From the NCBI GenBank assembly GCA_012295275.1, contig CM022668.1, positions 13,689,522-13,753,521 of the forward strand: a stretch of DNA of 64,000 nt, written 5' to 3'. Every line of letters starts with the position of its first letter. The first letter of the stretch is position 1. This document shows, piece after piece, positions 1 to 12,405 of the stretch. This stretch comes from Chrysomallon squamiferum (Eukaryota; Mollusca; Gastropoda; Neomphalida; Peltospiridae). Under the pieces are notes generated by a model. That model worked only from the letters and a program-made list of their open reading frames with translations, was not told where the DNA came from and did not search any database. Made by a program: the position numbers and the translations under genes.

Positions 1-640
1 AATATAATTTATTAGCATCTTTTATCTGTAACTTTGACACCTTAGAATTTGTAAATAGTAATTCTAGTATTTTAGAGCATATTGTAAAAAGAAAGGGAGA
101 AAGTAAATCGTTTAGTGTTTCTTCTCTTTACCGATTAGCACTGTCCCAAATATCCAATTTCTAAAACTGTCACCAATTTAAAAAAAAGAAAAATTATATA
201 TATATATATATTAATGATTTAATTTTCAAAATATCTATATTTGTCTCGGTAAAGAGTTTGAAAAGACTGAATCGAAAGCTTTCTCAAATTCCTGGTGTTT
301 TATGATATTTTAAATATTGCATTATATCATAAATTAATTGTGGATTGTCATGTATATATCTGCATTTAAAAAAACTCGGTTTGATTGTTTTTCTTCTTTC
401 TAAATCAGTTTTTACTGTATTTTCTATGCATTTGGAGGCAAATTTCTGTACACAGTTTATGATTTAGTAATGTGTCCTCAGTTCTTTCAGAAATTTTTTC
501 ATATGTTATATTAGCTTTTGCAATACGAGCAAGGATTTTTAAAATTTGTCCGTAGGAGACATTTCGTTTATATTTTAACTATGTTTAATGCATCTAACAA
601 TGGCTAAGGTTATATCAATGTACAGCCAATTTCACATGAC
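1..640. other. AT-rich sequence without a gene
   Basis: No open frame, RNA gene or repeat unit is recognisable here beyond a short (TA)n run near 196-211. It is the left flank of the tandem array. Confidence 0.5.
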
Positions 641-655
641 TGTATTCGACTGGGA

Positions 656-709
656 ACAACAACAACAACAACAGTACTACTACTACTACTACTACTAATA
701 ATAATAAGA
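656..709. repeat. (AAC)n-(ACT)n-(AAT)n microsatellite
   Basis: Consecutive AAC, ACT and AAT trinucleotide runs directly precede the leading array unit. Similar A-rich trinucleotide runs precede every unit of the array. Confidence 0.85.
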
Positions 710-729
710 CAGTAAATAATTTAAAAAAA

Positions 730-1997
730 GATGCTCCGACTAGGAGGGCGAAATTAAACGCTTACAATATTGCAATTCATGGGAGATAACTTGTTTCTTT
801 CTTTTTTTTGTATTTTTTGTCACGAATTCTTGTCGTGAGCGTGTTAATGTATACACTCTTTTATTTTATTGTATTGTATTGTATTTGTATTTATTTATTT
901 ATCTGTTTATCTGTTTTGTTCTTGTTGGTTGTTATCTCTTTATTCTTGGCCTGCTGTTCTCGTTGTTATCACCTCTTAATGTACTTTTATATTTTTATTT
1001 TAATGTTTTCTTTCTTAATTTATATACAACCCCTATACTCATTGACACACCCCCCACACACACACACACATTTACTTTGATCATGGATAATATGTAATAC
1101 TTCATTGTTCATGATATTTAATTAGTAAGTATATCATTATTATTATTATTATTATTATTATTAGCATTATTATTATTCTTTCTGTTGTTGTTGTTTGTGT
1201 CTACACACACATATATAATAACATAATCTTGTTTCTTTATAACAGTAACCTATCACTATTTATGTAGATTAATATTTACAAAATAATTAGCATTGATTTA
1301 TGGATTTTGGAGTATAATATAGATAACCAAAAGTTTATGTTTCTGATTCATTTACCTTTATATTTTGTAATATTAATGTGCATTAGGTAGATATGCTATA
1401 CAAGATGTACTGAGTTATATAACTTTTCAAATGATAAATATTTCTCTACTCCACTGTCAATCTTTATGTCTTTCTCCTTCATTCAGTATAATTTTGATCT
1501 TTTTTCAGGAGTGGCTTTTGTTTCACAGATGTTATGTTGGTCTATAAACACTTTAAGAAACAAATATTCTTTCTGTTAATGAAAAACTGGAGAGAAAAGA
1601 TCCTTTGCTGAAGACTGAAAAAGAGTAACCACACTGTAAGACAGTTATATTTTTCACTAATCATTGTCAGTTTGATGATTTTACTATATGTATGATTCTA
1701 TAAAACCACATATTATGAATCATAATTAGGTTAATGTCTCTTTCTGTCTCTGTTCAGATCCACTGTTTCCATCAATTATCTGGTTTTAAATATTAAAAAT
1801 ATTTCAGCTGTTTCAATAAGGACTAATTTTGTTTTCATTGGTAAATGATACAGAAACAAAAACTGCTTAATTAAACGTTAAACACACAAATATTCACTGC
1901 AGTTACCAGACATTACTTAATGACAACAATAACAACAGATAATAATAATAATAATAGAAATAACAATAATAATATGAATAAAAATAACAATAATAAA
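730..1997 (+). repeat. Diverged leading unit of the 1-kb tandem array
   Basis: It starts with a GCTCCGACTAGGAGGGCGAA block matching the unit starts further right. The first half (to about 1130) resembles the GTT-rich composite repeat near 22.3-22.7 kb. From about 1250 it matches the A/B/C units, including the acceptor-like TTTTTTCAG followed by GAGTGGC at about 1500-1515. It is longer (about 1,268 bp) and more diverged than the array units, as expected for an array edge. The open frames in it are not coding: they lie in low-complexity sequence and are not kept between copies. Confidence 0.7.
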
Positions 1998-2985
1998 TGT
2001 GCACAAAAATTAATGATCTATGATAGTGTAATTCATGGGAGGTAATCTAAATTGTTATTTCCATTCTCCATAATCCTCATCATGTTAGTTTTGTTTCCTT
2101 CGCTGGAGTTTGATTAGTTTTGTAGTTGTTGCTGTTGTTACAGTTGTGATATTTAGTGGGAAGATTATTATTATTATGCTATTATTATTGTTGTTTTTGT
2201 TTCTGTCTACACACACATATATGGTAATGCATTCTTGTTCCATTTAACAAAAAATTGTCTCACTATGTAGATGGCATACATTTTTCTTCCATTAGGTTTC
2301 ACAAAATAATAGCATTGATTTGCGCATTTAGGCCTATAATACAGATAACCAAAAGTTTATGTTTCTGATTCATTTACCTTTATATTTTGTAATATTAATG
2401 TGCATGACTTATATATGCCATACCAGATGTATACTGAGTTAAATAACTTTTCAAATGATAAACATTTCTCACATCCACTGTCAATGTTTATGTCTTTCTG
2501 TCTCATTCAGTTGAATTTTGATCCTTTTTTCAGGAGTGGCTTTTGTTTCACTGATGTTATCGTGGTCTATAAACACTTTAAGAAACAAATATTCTTTCTT
2601 GTAATGAAGAAATCCAGAGAAAATATCCTTTGCTGAAGACTGAAATAGAGTAACCACACTGTAAGACATTGTCAGTTTGATCTTTTATATTATTTTTATG
2701 ATTCTGGAAAACCATACATTATACCTCATAATTAGACTAAAATCTCTGCATATATAGATATGTAGATAGCCAGATAGTTATATGGCTGGTCACCCTCTTT
2801 ATGTGTTTCTTTCTTTCCCCTGTTTCCATCAATTATCTTGTTTTAAACATTAAAAATATTTCAGCAGTTTGAATAAGGACTAATTTTGTTTTCTTTCATA
2901 AATGATACCGAAACAAAAAAGGGTTAATTATACATTAATCACACAAATATTCACTGCACTTACCAGACATTAATTAATGACAATA

Positions 2986-3021
<36 letters not shown>

Positions 3022-6000
3022 TATAATAATAGAAAAAATAGTAATAACAATAAAAATAATAAAAATAAATATCCTCCAACTGGGAGGGCGAAATTAATCA
3101 CCTATGATAGTGTAATTCATGAGAGGTAATCTAAGTTGTTATTTTGATTCTCCCTAATCCTCATCATGTTAGTTTTGTTGTTGTTGCTGCTGCTAGAGTA
3201 ATTGTTGTTGCTGTTGATAATGATTGTGATATTTAGCAGCAGTATTTTTATTATTATTATGCTATTATTATTGTTGTTTTTTGTTTCTGTCTAATCACAT
3301 ATATAGTAATGTATACTTGATTATTATTACAAAAATGTGTCTCACTATTGATCTGCATACTCATTTGCCACTAGGACTTGCAAAATAATTAGTACTGATT
3401 TATTGATTTAGGTGTATAATACAGATAACCAAAACTTTATATTTCTGATTCATTTACCTTCATATTTTGTAATATTAATGTGCATGAGTTAGATGTGATA
3501 TACCAGTTATATAACTTTTCAAATGATAAACTGTCAATCTTTATGTCTTTCTTTCCCAGTAAGTTTAATTTTGATCTTGTTTCAGGAGCGGCTTTTGTTT
3601 CACTGATTATGTTGGTCAATAAACAGTTTAAGAAACAGATCTGCTTTCTGTTAATGAAAAAATGGAGAGAAAAGATCCTTTGCTGAAGACTGAAATAGTG
3701 AAGGCACACAGTAAGAAACTTGAATTTTTCACCAATCATTGTTAGTTTATACTATATTAATTATTCTACAAAATGATACAATATCCATCACAATTAGATT
3801 AAAATCTATTTTTCTCTCTGTTTATATAGATAGCCAGATAGATATATAGACGACCTCCCTCTTCATGTGTTCCTTTCTTTCCCATGTTTCCATCAATTAT
3901 CTTGTTTTAAATATTAAAAATATTTCAGCAGTTTCAATAAGGACTAATTTTGTTTTCTTTCATCAATGATCCCGAAACAAAAACTGGTTAATTATACATT
4001 AAAGAGACCCAAATATTCACTGCAGTTATCAGACATTACTTAAAGACAACAATAAACAACAACAACAACAACAACAATAGAACAATGATAATAACAAATG
4101 TGCTCCAACTGGAAGGTCGAAATTAAATACCTAGGATTCTTTAATTCATGGGAGATAACCTAAGTTTGTTATTTTCATTCTCCGTAAACCTCATCAAGTT
4201 AGTTCTGTTTCCTTCACTGGAGTTTGATTAGTTTTGTTGTTGTTGCTGCTGCTAGTGTAGTTGTTGTTGCTTTTGCTATGATTATGATATTTAGCGGGAG
4301 TATTTTTATTACTATTATACTATTATTATTATTGTTTTTGTTTCTGTCTACATAGGTGTTTAGTAATGTATTCTTGTTTGTTACTGCAAAAACTTGTCTC
4401 ACTGTTTATCTGCATACATATTTGCCTCTAGGACTTACAGAATAATTAGCACTGATTTATTGATTTTGGTGTAAAATACAGATAATCAAAAGTTTATGTT
4501 TCTGATTCATTTACCTTTATATTTTGTAATATTAATGTGCATGAGTTAGATATGCTATACCAGTTATATAACTTTTCAAATGATAAACATTTCTCACATC
4601 CAATCTTTATGTGTTTCTCTCTCATTCAGTTTAATTTTGATACTTTTTCAGGTGTGGCTTTTGTTTCACTGATGTTATGTTTTTAATGAAAACCTAGAGA
4701 GGAAAGATCCTTTGCTGAAGACTGAAATAGAGTAACCACACTGTAAGACAATTATATTTTTCACTAATCATTGTCAGTTTGATGTTTTTAGTATAAATCT
4801 ACATATTGTGAATAATAATCAGGTTAATGTCTCTTTCTGTCTCTGTTTGTATAGATATGTAGATAGATGAGATGTATGGATGATTTCCCTCTTATGTGTT
4901 TCTTTCTTTCCCTTGTTTCCATCAATTATCTTGTTTTCAATATTAAAAACATTCTGCAGTTTCAGTAAGGACTAATTTTGTTTTCTTTCATAATTGATAG
5001 CAAAACAAAAAATGGTTAATTATACATTAAACAGACACAAATATTCACTGCACATATCAGACATTCCTTAATGACAACAACAAATTATAATAATAATAAT
5101 AATAATCATAATCATAATAATCATATTACAAATAACAATAATAATATGAATAAAAATAATATGAATAAATGTGCTCCAAAATTAATGGTCTATGATAGTG
5201 TAATTCATTGGAGGTAATCGAATATGTTATTTCCATTCTCCATAATCCTCATCATGTTAGTTTTGTTTCCTTCGCTGGAGTTTGATTAGTTTTGTAGTTG
5301 TTGCTGTTGTTACAGTTGTGATATTTAGTGGGAATGCTATTATTATTATGCTATTATTATTGTTGTTTTTGTTTCTGTCTACACACACATATGTAGTAAT
5401 GTATTCTTGTTCCTTTTTACAAAAACTTGTCTCACTATATATCTGGCATACTTTTTTTTCCACTAGGTGTTACAAAATAATTAGCATTCATTTGCACATT
5501 TAGGCCTATAATACAGATAAGAAAAAATTTATGTTTTTGATTCATTTATCTTTATATTTTGTAATATTAATGTGCATGACTTATATATGCCATACCAGAT
5601 GTATACTGAGTTAAATAACTTTTCAAATGATAAACATTTCTCACCTCCACTGAAAATCTTTCTGTCTTTCTGTCTCATTGAGTTGAATTTTGATCCTTTT
5701 TTCAGGGGTCGCTTTTGTTTCACTGATGTTATGTTGGTCTATAAACACTTTAAGAAAGAAACATTCTTTCTTGTAATGAAGAAATCGAGAGAAAAGATCC
5801 TTTGCTGAAGACTGAAATAGAGTAAGCACACTGTAAGACATTGTCAGTTTGATCTTTATATTATTTTTATGATTCTGCAAAACCATACATTATATATCAT
5901 AATTAGATTAAAATCTATTTCTGTCTCTGCATATATAGATATATAGATAGCCAGATAGTTATATGGATGGTCTCCCTCTTTATGTGTTTCTTTCTTTCCC

Positions 6001-9000
6001 CTGTTTCCATCAATTTTCTTGTTTTAAATATTAGAAATATTTTAGCAGTTTCAATAAGGACTAATTTTGTTTTCTTTCATAAATGATACCAAATAAAAAC
6101 TGGTTAATTATACATTAAACAGACACAAATATTCACTGCACTTACCAGACATTACTTAATAGGAACAACAACAACAAATAATAATAATAATAATAATAAT
6201 AATAATCATAATCATAATCATAATCATAATCATAATCATATTAGAAATAACAATAATAATATGAATAAAAATAATAATAATAAATGTGCTCCAAAATTAA
6301 TGGTCTATGAAAGTGTAATTCATGGGAGGTAATCGAATATGTTATTTCCATTCTGCATAATCCTCATCATGTTAGTTTTGTTTCCTTCGCTGGAGTTTGA
6401 TTAGTTTTGTAGTTGTTACTGTTCTTACAGTTGTGATATTTAGTGGGAATTTTATTATTATTATGCTATTATTTTTGTTTCTGTCTACACACACATATGT
6501 AGTAATGTATTCTTGTTCCTTTTTACAAAAACTTGTCTCACTATATATCTGGCATAGTTTTTTTTCCACTAGGTGTTACAAAATAATTAGCATTCATTTG
6601 CGCATTTAGGCCTATAATATAGATAAGAAAAAATTTATGTTTTTGATTCATTTACCTTTATATTTTGTACTATTAATGTGCATGACTTATATATGCCATA
6701 CCAGATGTATACTGAGTTATATAACTTTTCAAATGATAAACATTTCTCACCTCCACTGACAATCTTTCTGTCTTTCTGTCTCATTGAGTTGAATTTTGAT
6801 ATTTTTTTCAGGGGTCGCTTTTGTTTCACTGATGTTATGTTGGTCTATAAACACTTTAAGAAACAAACATTCTTTCTTGTAATGAAGAAATCGAGAGAAA
6901 ATATCCTTTGCTGAAGACTGAAATAGAGTAACCACACTGTAAGACATTGTCAGTTTGATCTTTATATTATTTTTATGATTCTGCAAAACCATACATTATA
7001 CATCATAATTAGATTAAAATCTATTTCTGTCTCTGCATATATAGATATATAGATAGCTAGATAGTTATATGGATGGTCTCTCTCTTTATTTGTTTCTTTC
7101 TTTCCCCTGTTTCCATCAATTATCTTGTTTTAAATATTAAAATTATTTCAGCAGTTTCAATAAGGACTAATTTTGTGTTCTTTCATAAATGATACCAACT
7201 AAAAACTGGTTAATTATACATTAAACAGACACTTACCAGACATTACTTAATGACAACAACAACAAATAATAATAATAATAATAACAACAACAATAATAGT
7301 AATAACAATAAAAATAATAAAAATAAATATCCTCCAACTGGGAGGGCGAAATTAATCACCTATGATAGTGTAATTCATGAGAGGTAATCTAAGTTGTTAT
7401 TTTGATTCTCCCTAATCCTCATCATGTTAGTTTTGTTGTTGTTGCTGCTGCTAGAGTAATTGTTGTTGCTGTTGATAATGATTGTGATATTTAGCAGCAG
7501 TATTTTTATTATTATTATGCTATTATTATTGTTGTTTTTTGTTTCTGTCTAATCACATATATAGTAATGTATACTTGATTATTATTACAAAAATGTGTCT
7601 CACTATTGATCTGCATACTCATTTGCCACTAGGACTTGCAAAATAATTAGTACTGATTTATTGATTTAGGTGTATAATACAGATAACCAAAACTTTATAT
7701 TTCTGATTCATTTACCTTCATATTTTGTAATATTAATGTGCATGAGTTAGATGTGATATACCAGTTATATAACTTTTCAAATGATAAACTGTCAATCTTT
7801 ATGTCTTTCTTTCCCAGTAAGTTTAATTTTGATCTTGTTTCAGGAGCGGCTTTTGTTTCACTGATCTTATGTTGGTCAATAAACAGTTTAAGAAACAGAT
7901 CTGCTTTCTGTTAATGAAAAAAATGGAGAGAAAAGATCCTTTGCTGAAGACTGAAATAGTGAAGGCACACAGTAAGAAACTTGAATTTTTCACCAATCAT
8001 TGTTAGTTTATACTATATTAATTATTCTACAAAATGATACAATATCCATCACAATTAGATTAAAATCTATTTTTCTCTCTGTTTATATAGATAGCCAGAT
8101 AGATATATAGACGACCTCCCTCTTCATGTGTTCCTTTCTTTCCCATGTTTCCATCAATTATCTTGTTTTAAATATTAAAAATATTTCAGCAGTTTCAATA
8201 AGGACTAATTTTGTTTTCTTTCATCAATGATCCCGAAACAAAAACTGGTTAATTATACATTAAAGACACCCAAATATTCACTGCAGTTATCAGACATTAC
8301 TTAAAGACAACAATAAACAACAACAACAACAACAACAACAATAGAACAATGATAATAACAAATGTGCTCCAACTGGAAGGTCGAAATTAAATACCTAGGA
8401 TTCTTTAATTCATGGGAGATAACCTAAGTTTGTTATTTTCATTCTCCATCAACCTCATCAAGTTAGTTCTGTTTCCTTCACTGGAGTTTGATTAGTTTTG
8501 TTGTTGTTGCTGCTGCTAGTGTAGTTGTTGTTGCTTTTGCTATGATTATGATATTTAGCGGGAGTATTTTTATTACTATTATACTATTATTATTATTGTT
8601 TTTGTTTCTGTCTACATAGGTGTTTAGTAATGTATTCTTGTTTGTTACTGCAAAAACTTGTCTCACTGTTTATCTCCATACATATTTGCCTCTAGGACTT
8701 GCAAAAGAATTAGCAATGATTTATTGATTTAGGTGTATAATACAGATAACCAAAACTTTATATTTCTGATTCATTTACCTTCATATTTTGTAATATTAAT
8801 GTGCATGAGTTAGATGTGATATACCAGTTATATAACTTTCAAATGATAAACTGTCAATCTTTATGTCTTTCTTTCCCAGTAAGTTTAATTTTGATCTTGT
8901 TTCAGGAGCGGCTTTTGTTTCACTGATCTTATGTGGGTCTATAAACAGTTTAAGAAACAGATATGTTTTCTGTTAATGAAAAAATGGAGAGAAAAGATCC

Positions 9001-12000
9001 TTTGCTGAAGACTGAAATAGAGAAGGCACACAGTAAGAAACTTGAATTTTTCTCCAATCATTGTTAGTTTATACTATATTAATGATTCTGCAAAACCATA
9101 CAATATCCATCACAATTATATTAAAAATATTTCAGCAGTTTCAATAAGGACTAATTTTGCTTTCTTTCATCAATGATCCTGAAACAAAAACTTGTTAATT
9201 ATACATTAAACATACAAATATTCACTGCAGGTACCAGACATTACTTAATGTTAACAATAAACAACAACAACAACAACAACAACAATAGAACAATGATAAT
9301 AACAAATGTGCTCCAACTGGAAGGTCGAAATTAAATACCTAGGATTCTTTAATTCATGGGAGATAACCTAAGTTTGTTATTTTCATTCTCCATCAACCTC
9401 ATCAAGTTAGTTCTGTTTCCTTCACTGGAGTTTGATTAGTTTTGTTGTTGTTGCTGCTGCTAGTGTAGTTGTTGTTGCTTTTGCTATGATTATGATATTT
9501 AGCGGGAGTATTTTTATTACTATTATACTATTATTATTATTGTTTTTGTTTCTGTCTACATAGGTGTTTAGTAATGTATTCTTGTTTGTTACTGCAAAAA
9601 CTTGTCTCACTGTTTATCTCCATACATATTTGCCTCTAGGACTTGCAAAAGAATTAGCAATGATTTATTGATTTAGGTGTATAATACAGATAACCAAAAC
9701 TTTATATTTCTGATTCATTTACCTTCATATTTTGTAATATTAATGTGCATGAGTTAGATGTGATATACCAGTTATATAACTTTTCAAATGATAAACTGTC
9801 AATCTTTATGTCTTTCTTTCCCAGTAAGTTTAATTTTGATCTTGTTTCAGGAGCGGCTTTTGTTTCACTGATCTTATGTGGGTCTATAAACAGTTTAAGA
9901 AACAGATATGTTTTCTGTTAATGAAAAAATGGAGAGAAAAGATCCTTTGCTGAAGACTGAAATAGAGAAGGCACACAGTAAGAAACTTGAATTTTTCTCC
10001 AATCATTGTTAGTTTATACTATATTAATGATTCTGCAAAACCATACAATATCCATCACAATTATATTAAAAATATTTCAGCAGTTTCAATAAGGACTAAT
10101 TTTGCTTTCTTTCATCAATGATCCTGAAACAAAAACTTGTTAATTATACATTAAACATACAAATATTCACTGCAGGTACCAGACATTACTTAATGTTAAC
10201 AATAAACAACAACAACAACAACAACAACAATAACAATAATAATAATAAATGTGCTCCAACTGGAAGGGCGAAATTAAATACCTAGGATTCTTTAATTCAT
10301 GGGAGGTAATCTAAGTTTGTTGTTTTCATTCTCCCTAAACCTCATCAAGTTAGTTTTGTTTCCTTCGCTGGAGTTTGATTAGTTTTGTTGTTGTTGCTGC
10401 AGCTAGAGTAGTTGTTGTTGCTTTTGCTATGAATATGATATTTAGTGGTAGTATTTTTATTACTATTATACTATTATTGTTGTTGTTTTTGTTTCTGTTT
10501 ACATAGGTGTATAGTAATGTATTCTTGTTTGTTATTGGAAAACCTTGTCTCACTGTTTATCTGCATACATATTTGCCTCTAGGACTTACAGAATAATTAG
10601 CACTGATTTATTGATTTTGGTGTAAAATACAGATAATCAAAAGTTTATGTTTCTGATTCATTTACCTTCATATTTTGTAATATTAATGTGCATGAGTTAG
10701 ATGTAATATACCAGTTATATAACTTTTCAAATGATAAACATTTCTCACATCCAATCTTTATGTGTTTCTCTCTCATTCAGTTTAATTTTGATACTTTTTC
10801 AGGAGTGGCTTTTGTTTCGCAGATGTTATGTTGGTCTATAAACACTTGAAGAAACAAATATTTTTTCTGTTAATGAAAAACTGGAGAGGAAAGATCCTTT
10901 GCTGAAGACTGAACTAGAGTAACCACACTGTAAGACAGTTATATTTTTCACTAATCATTGTCAGTTTGATGTTTTTACTATATGTATGATACTATAAAAC
11001 TACATATTGTGAATAATAATCAGGTTAATGTCTCTTTCTGTCTCTGTTTATATAGATATATAGATAGATAAGATGTATGGATGATTTCCCTCTTATGTGT
11101 TTCTTTCTTTCCCTTGTTTCCATCAATTATCTTGTTTTTAATATTAAAAAAATTCTGCAGTTTCAGTAAGGACTAATTTTGTTTTCTTTCATAATTGATA
11201 GCAAAACAAAAAATGGTTAATTATACATTAAACAGACACAAATATTCACTGCACATATCAGACATTCCTTAATGACAACAACAAATGATAATAATAATAA
11301 TCATAATCATAATCTAATAATCATATTAGAAATAACAATAATAATATGAATAAAAATAATATGAATAAATGTGCTCCAAAATTAATGGTCTATGATAATG
11401 TAATTCATAGGAGGTAATCGAATATGTTATTTCCATTCTCCATAATCCTCATCATGTTAGTTTTGTTTCCTTCGCTGGAGTTTGATTAGTTTTGTAGTTG
11501 TTGCTGTTGTTACAGTTGTGATATTTAGTGGGAATGCTATTATTATTATGCTATTATTATTGTTGTTTTTGTTTCTGTCTACACACACATATGTAGTAAT
11601 GTATTCTTGTTCCTTTTTACAAAAACTTGTCTCACTATATATCTGGCATACTTTTTTTTCCACTAGGTGTTACAAAATAATTAGCATTCATTTGCGCATT
11701 TAGGCCTATAATACAGATAAGAAAAAATTTATGTTTTTGATTCATTTATCTTTATATTTTGTAATATTAATGTGCATGACTTATATATGCCATACCAGAT
11801 GTATACTGAGTTAAATAACTTTTCAAATGATAAACATTTCTCCACTGAAAATCTTTCTGTCTTTCTGTCTCATTGAGTTGAATTTTGATCCTTTTTTCAG
11901 GGGTCGCTTTTGTTTCACTGATGTTATGTTGGTCTATAAACACTTTAAGAAAGAAACATTCTTTCTTGTAATGAAGAAATCGAGAGAAAAGATCCTTTGC

Positions 12001-12371
12001 TGAAGACTGAAATAGAGTAAGCACACTGTAAGACATTGTCAGTTTGATCTTTATATTATTTTTATGATTCTGCAAAACCATACATTATATATCATAATTA
12101 GATTAAAATCTATTTCTGTCTCTGCATATATAGATATATAGATAGCCAGATAGTTATATGGATGGTCTCCCTCTTTATGTGTTTCTTTCTTTCCCCTGTT
12201 TCCATCAATTTTCTTGTTTTAAATATTAGAAATATTTTAGCAGTTTCAATAAGGACTAATTTTGTTTTCTTTCATAAATGATACCAAATAAAAACTGGTT
12301 AATTATACATTAAACAGACACAAATATTCACTGCACTTACCAGACATTACTTAATAGGAACAACAACAACA

Positions 12372-12405
<34 letters not shown>

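Noticed and set aside
808-1097. Open frames with Leu/Phe/Tyr-rich products
   Set aside because: They lie in T-rich repeat sequence, overlap in two frames and are not conserved in the related copies at 20.5 and 22.5 kb.
4214-10553. Identical Asn/Thr-rich minus-strand frames in C-type units
   Set aside because: They are translations of AAC/AAT microsatellite DNA. The identity reflects recent unit duplication, not selection on a protein.
2400-12081. Recurrent 60-104 residue frames in both strands of the array units
   Set aside because: They recur only because the DNA unit recurs. Their lengths and frames change between copies, and both strands are open by AT-rich chance.
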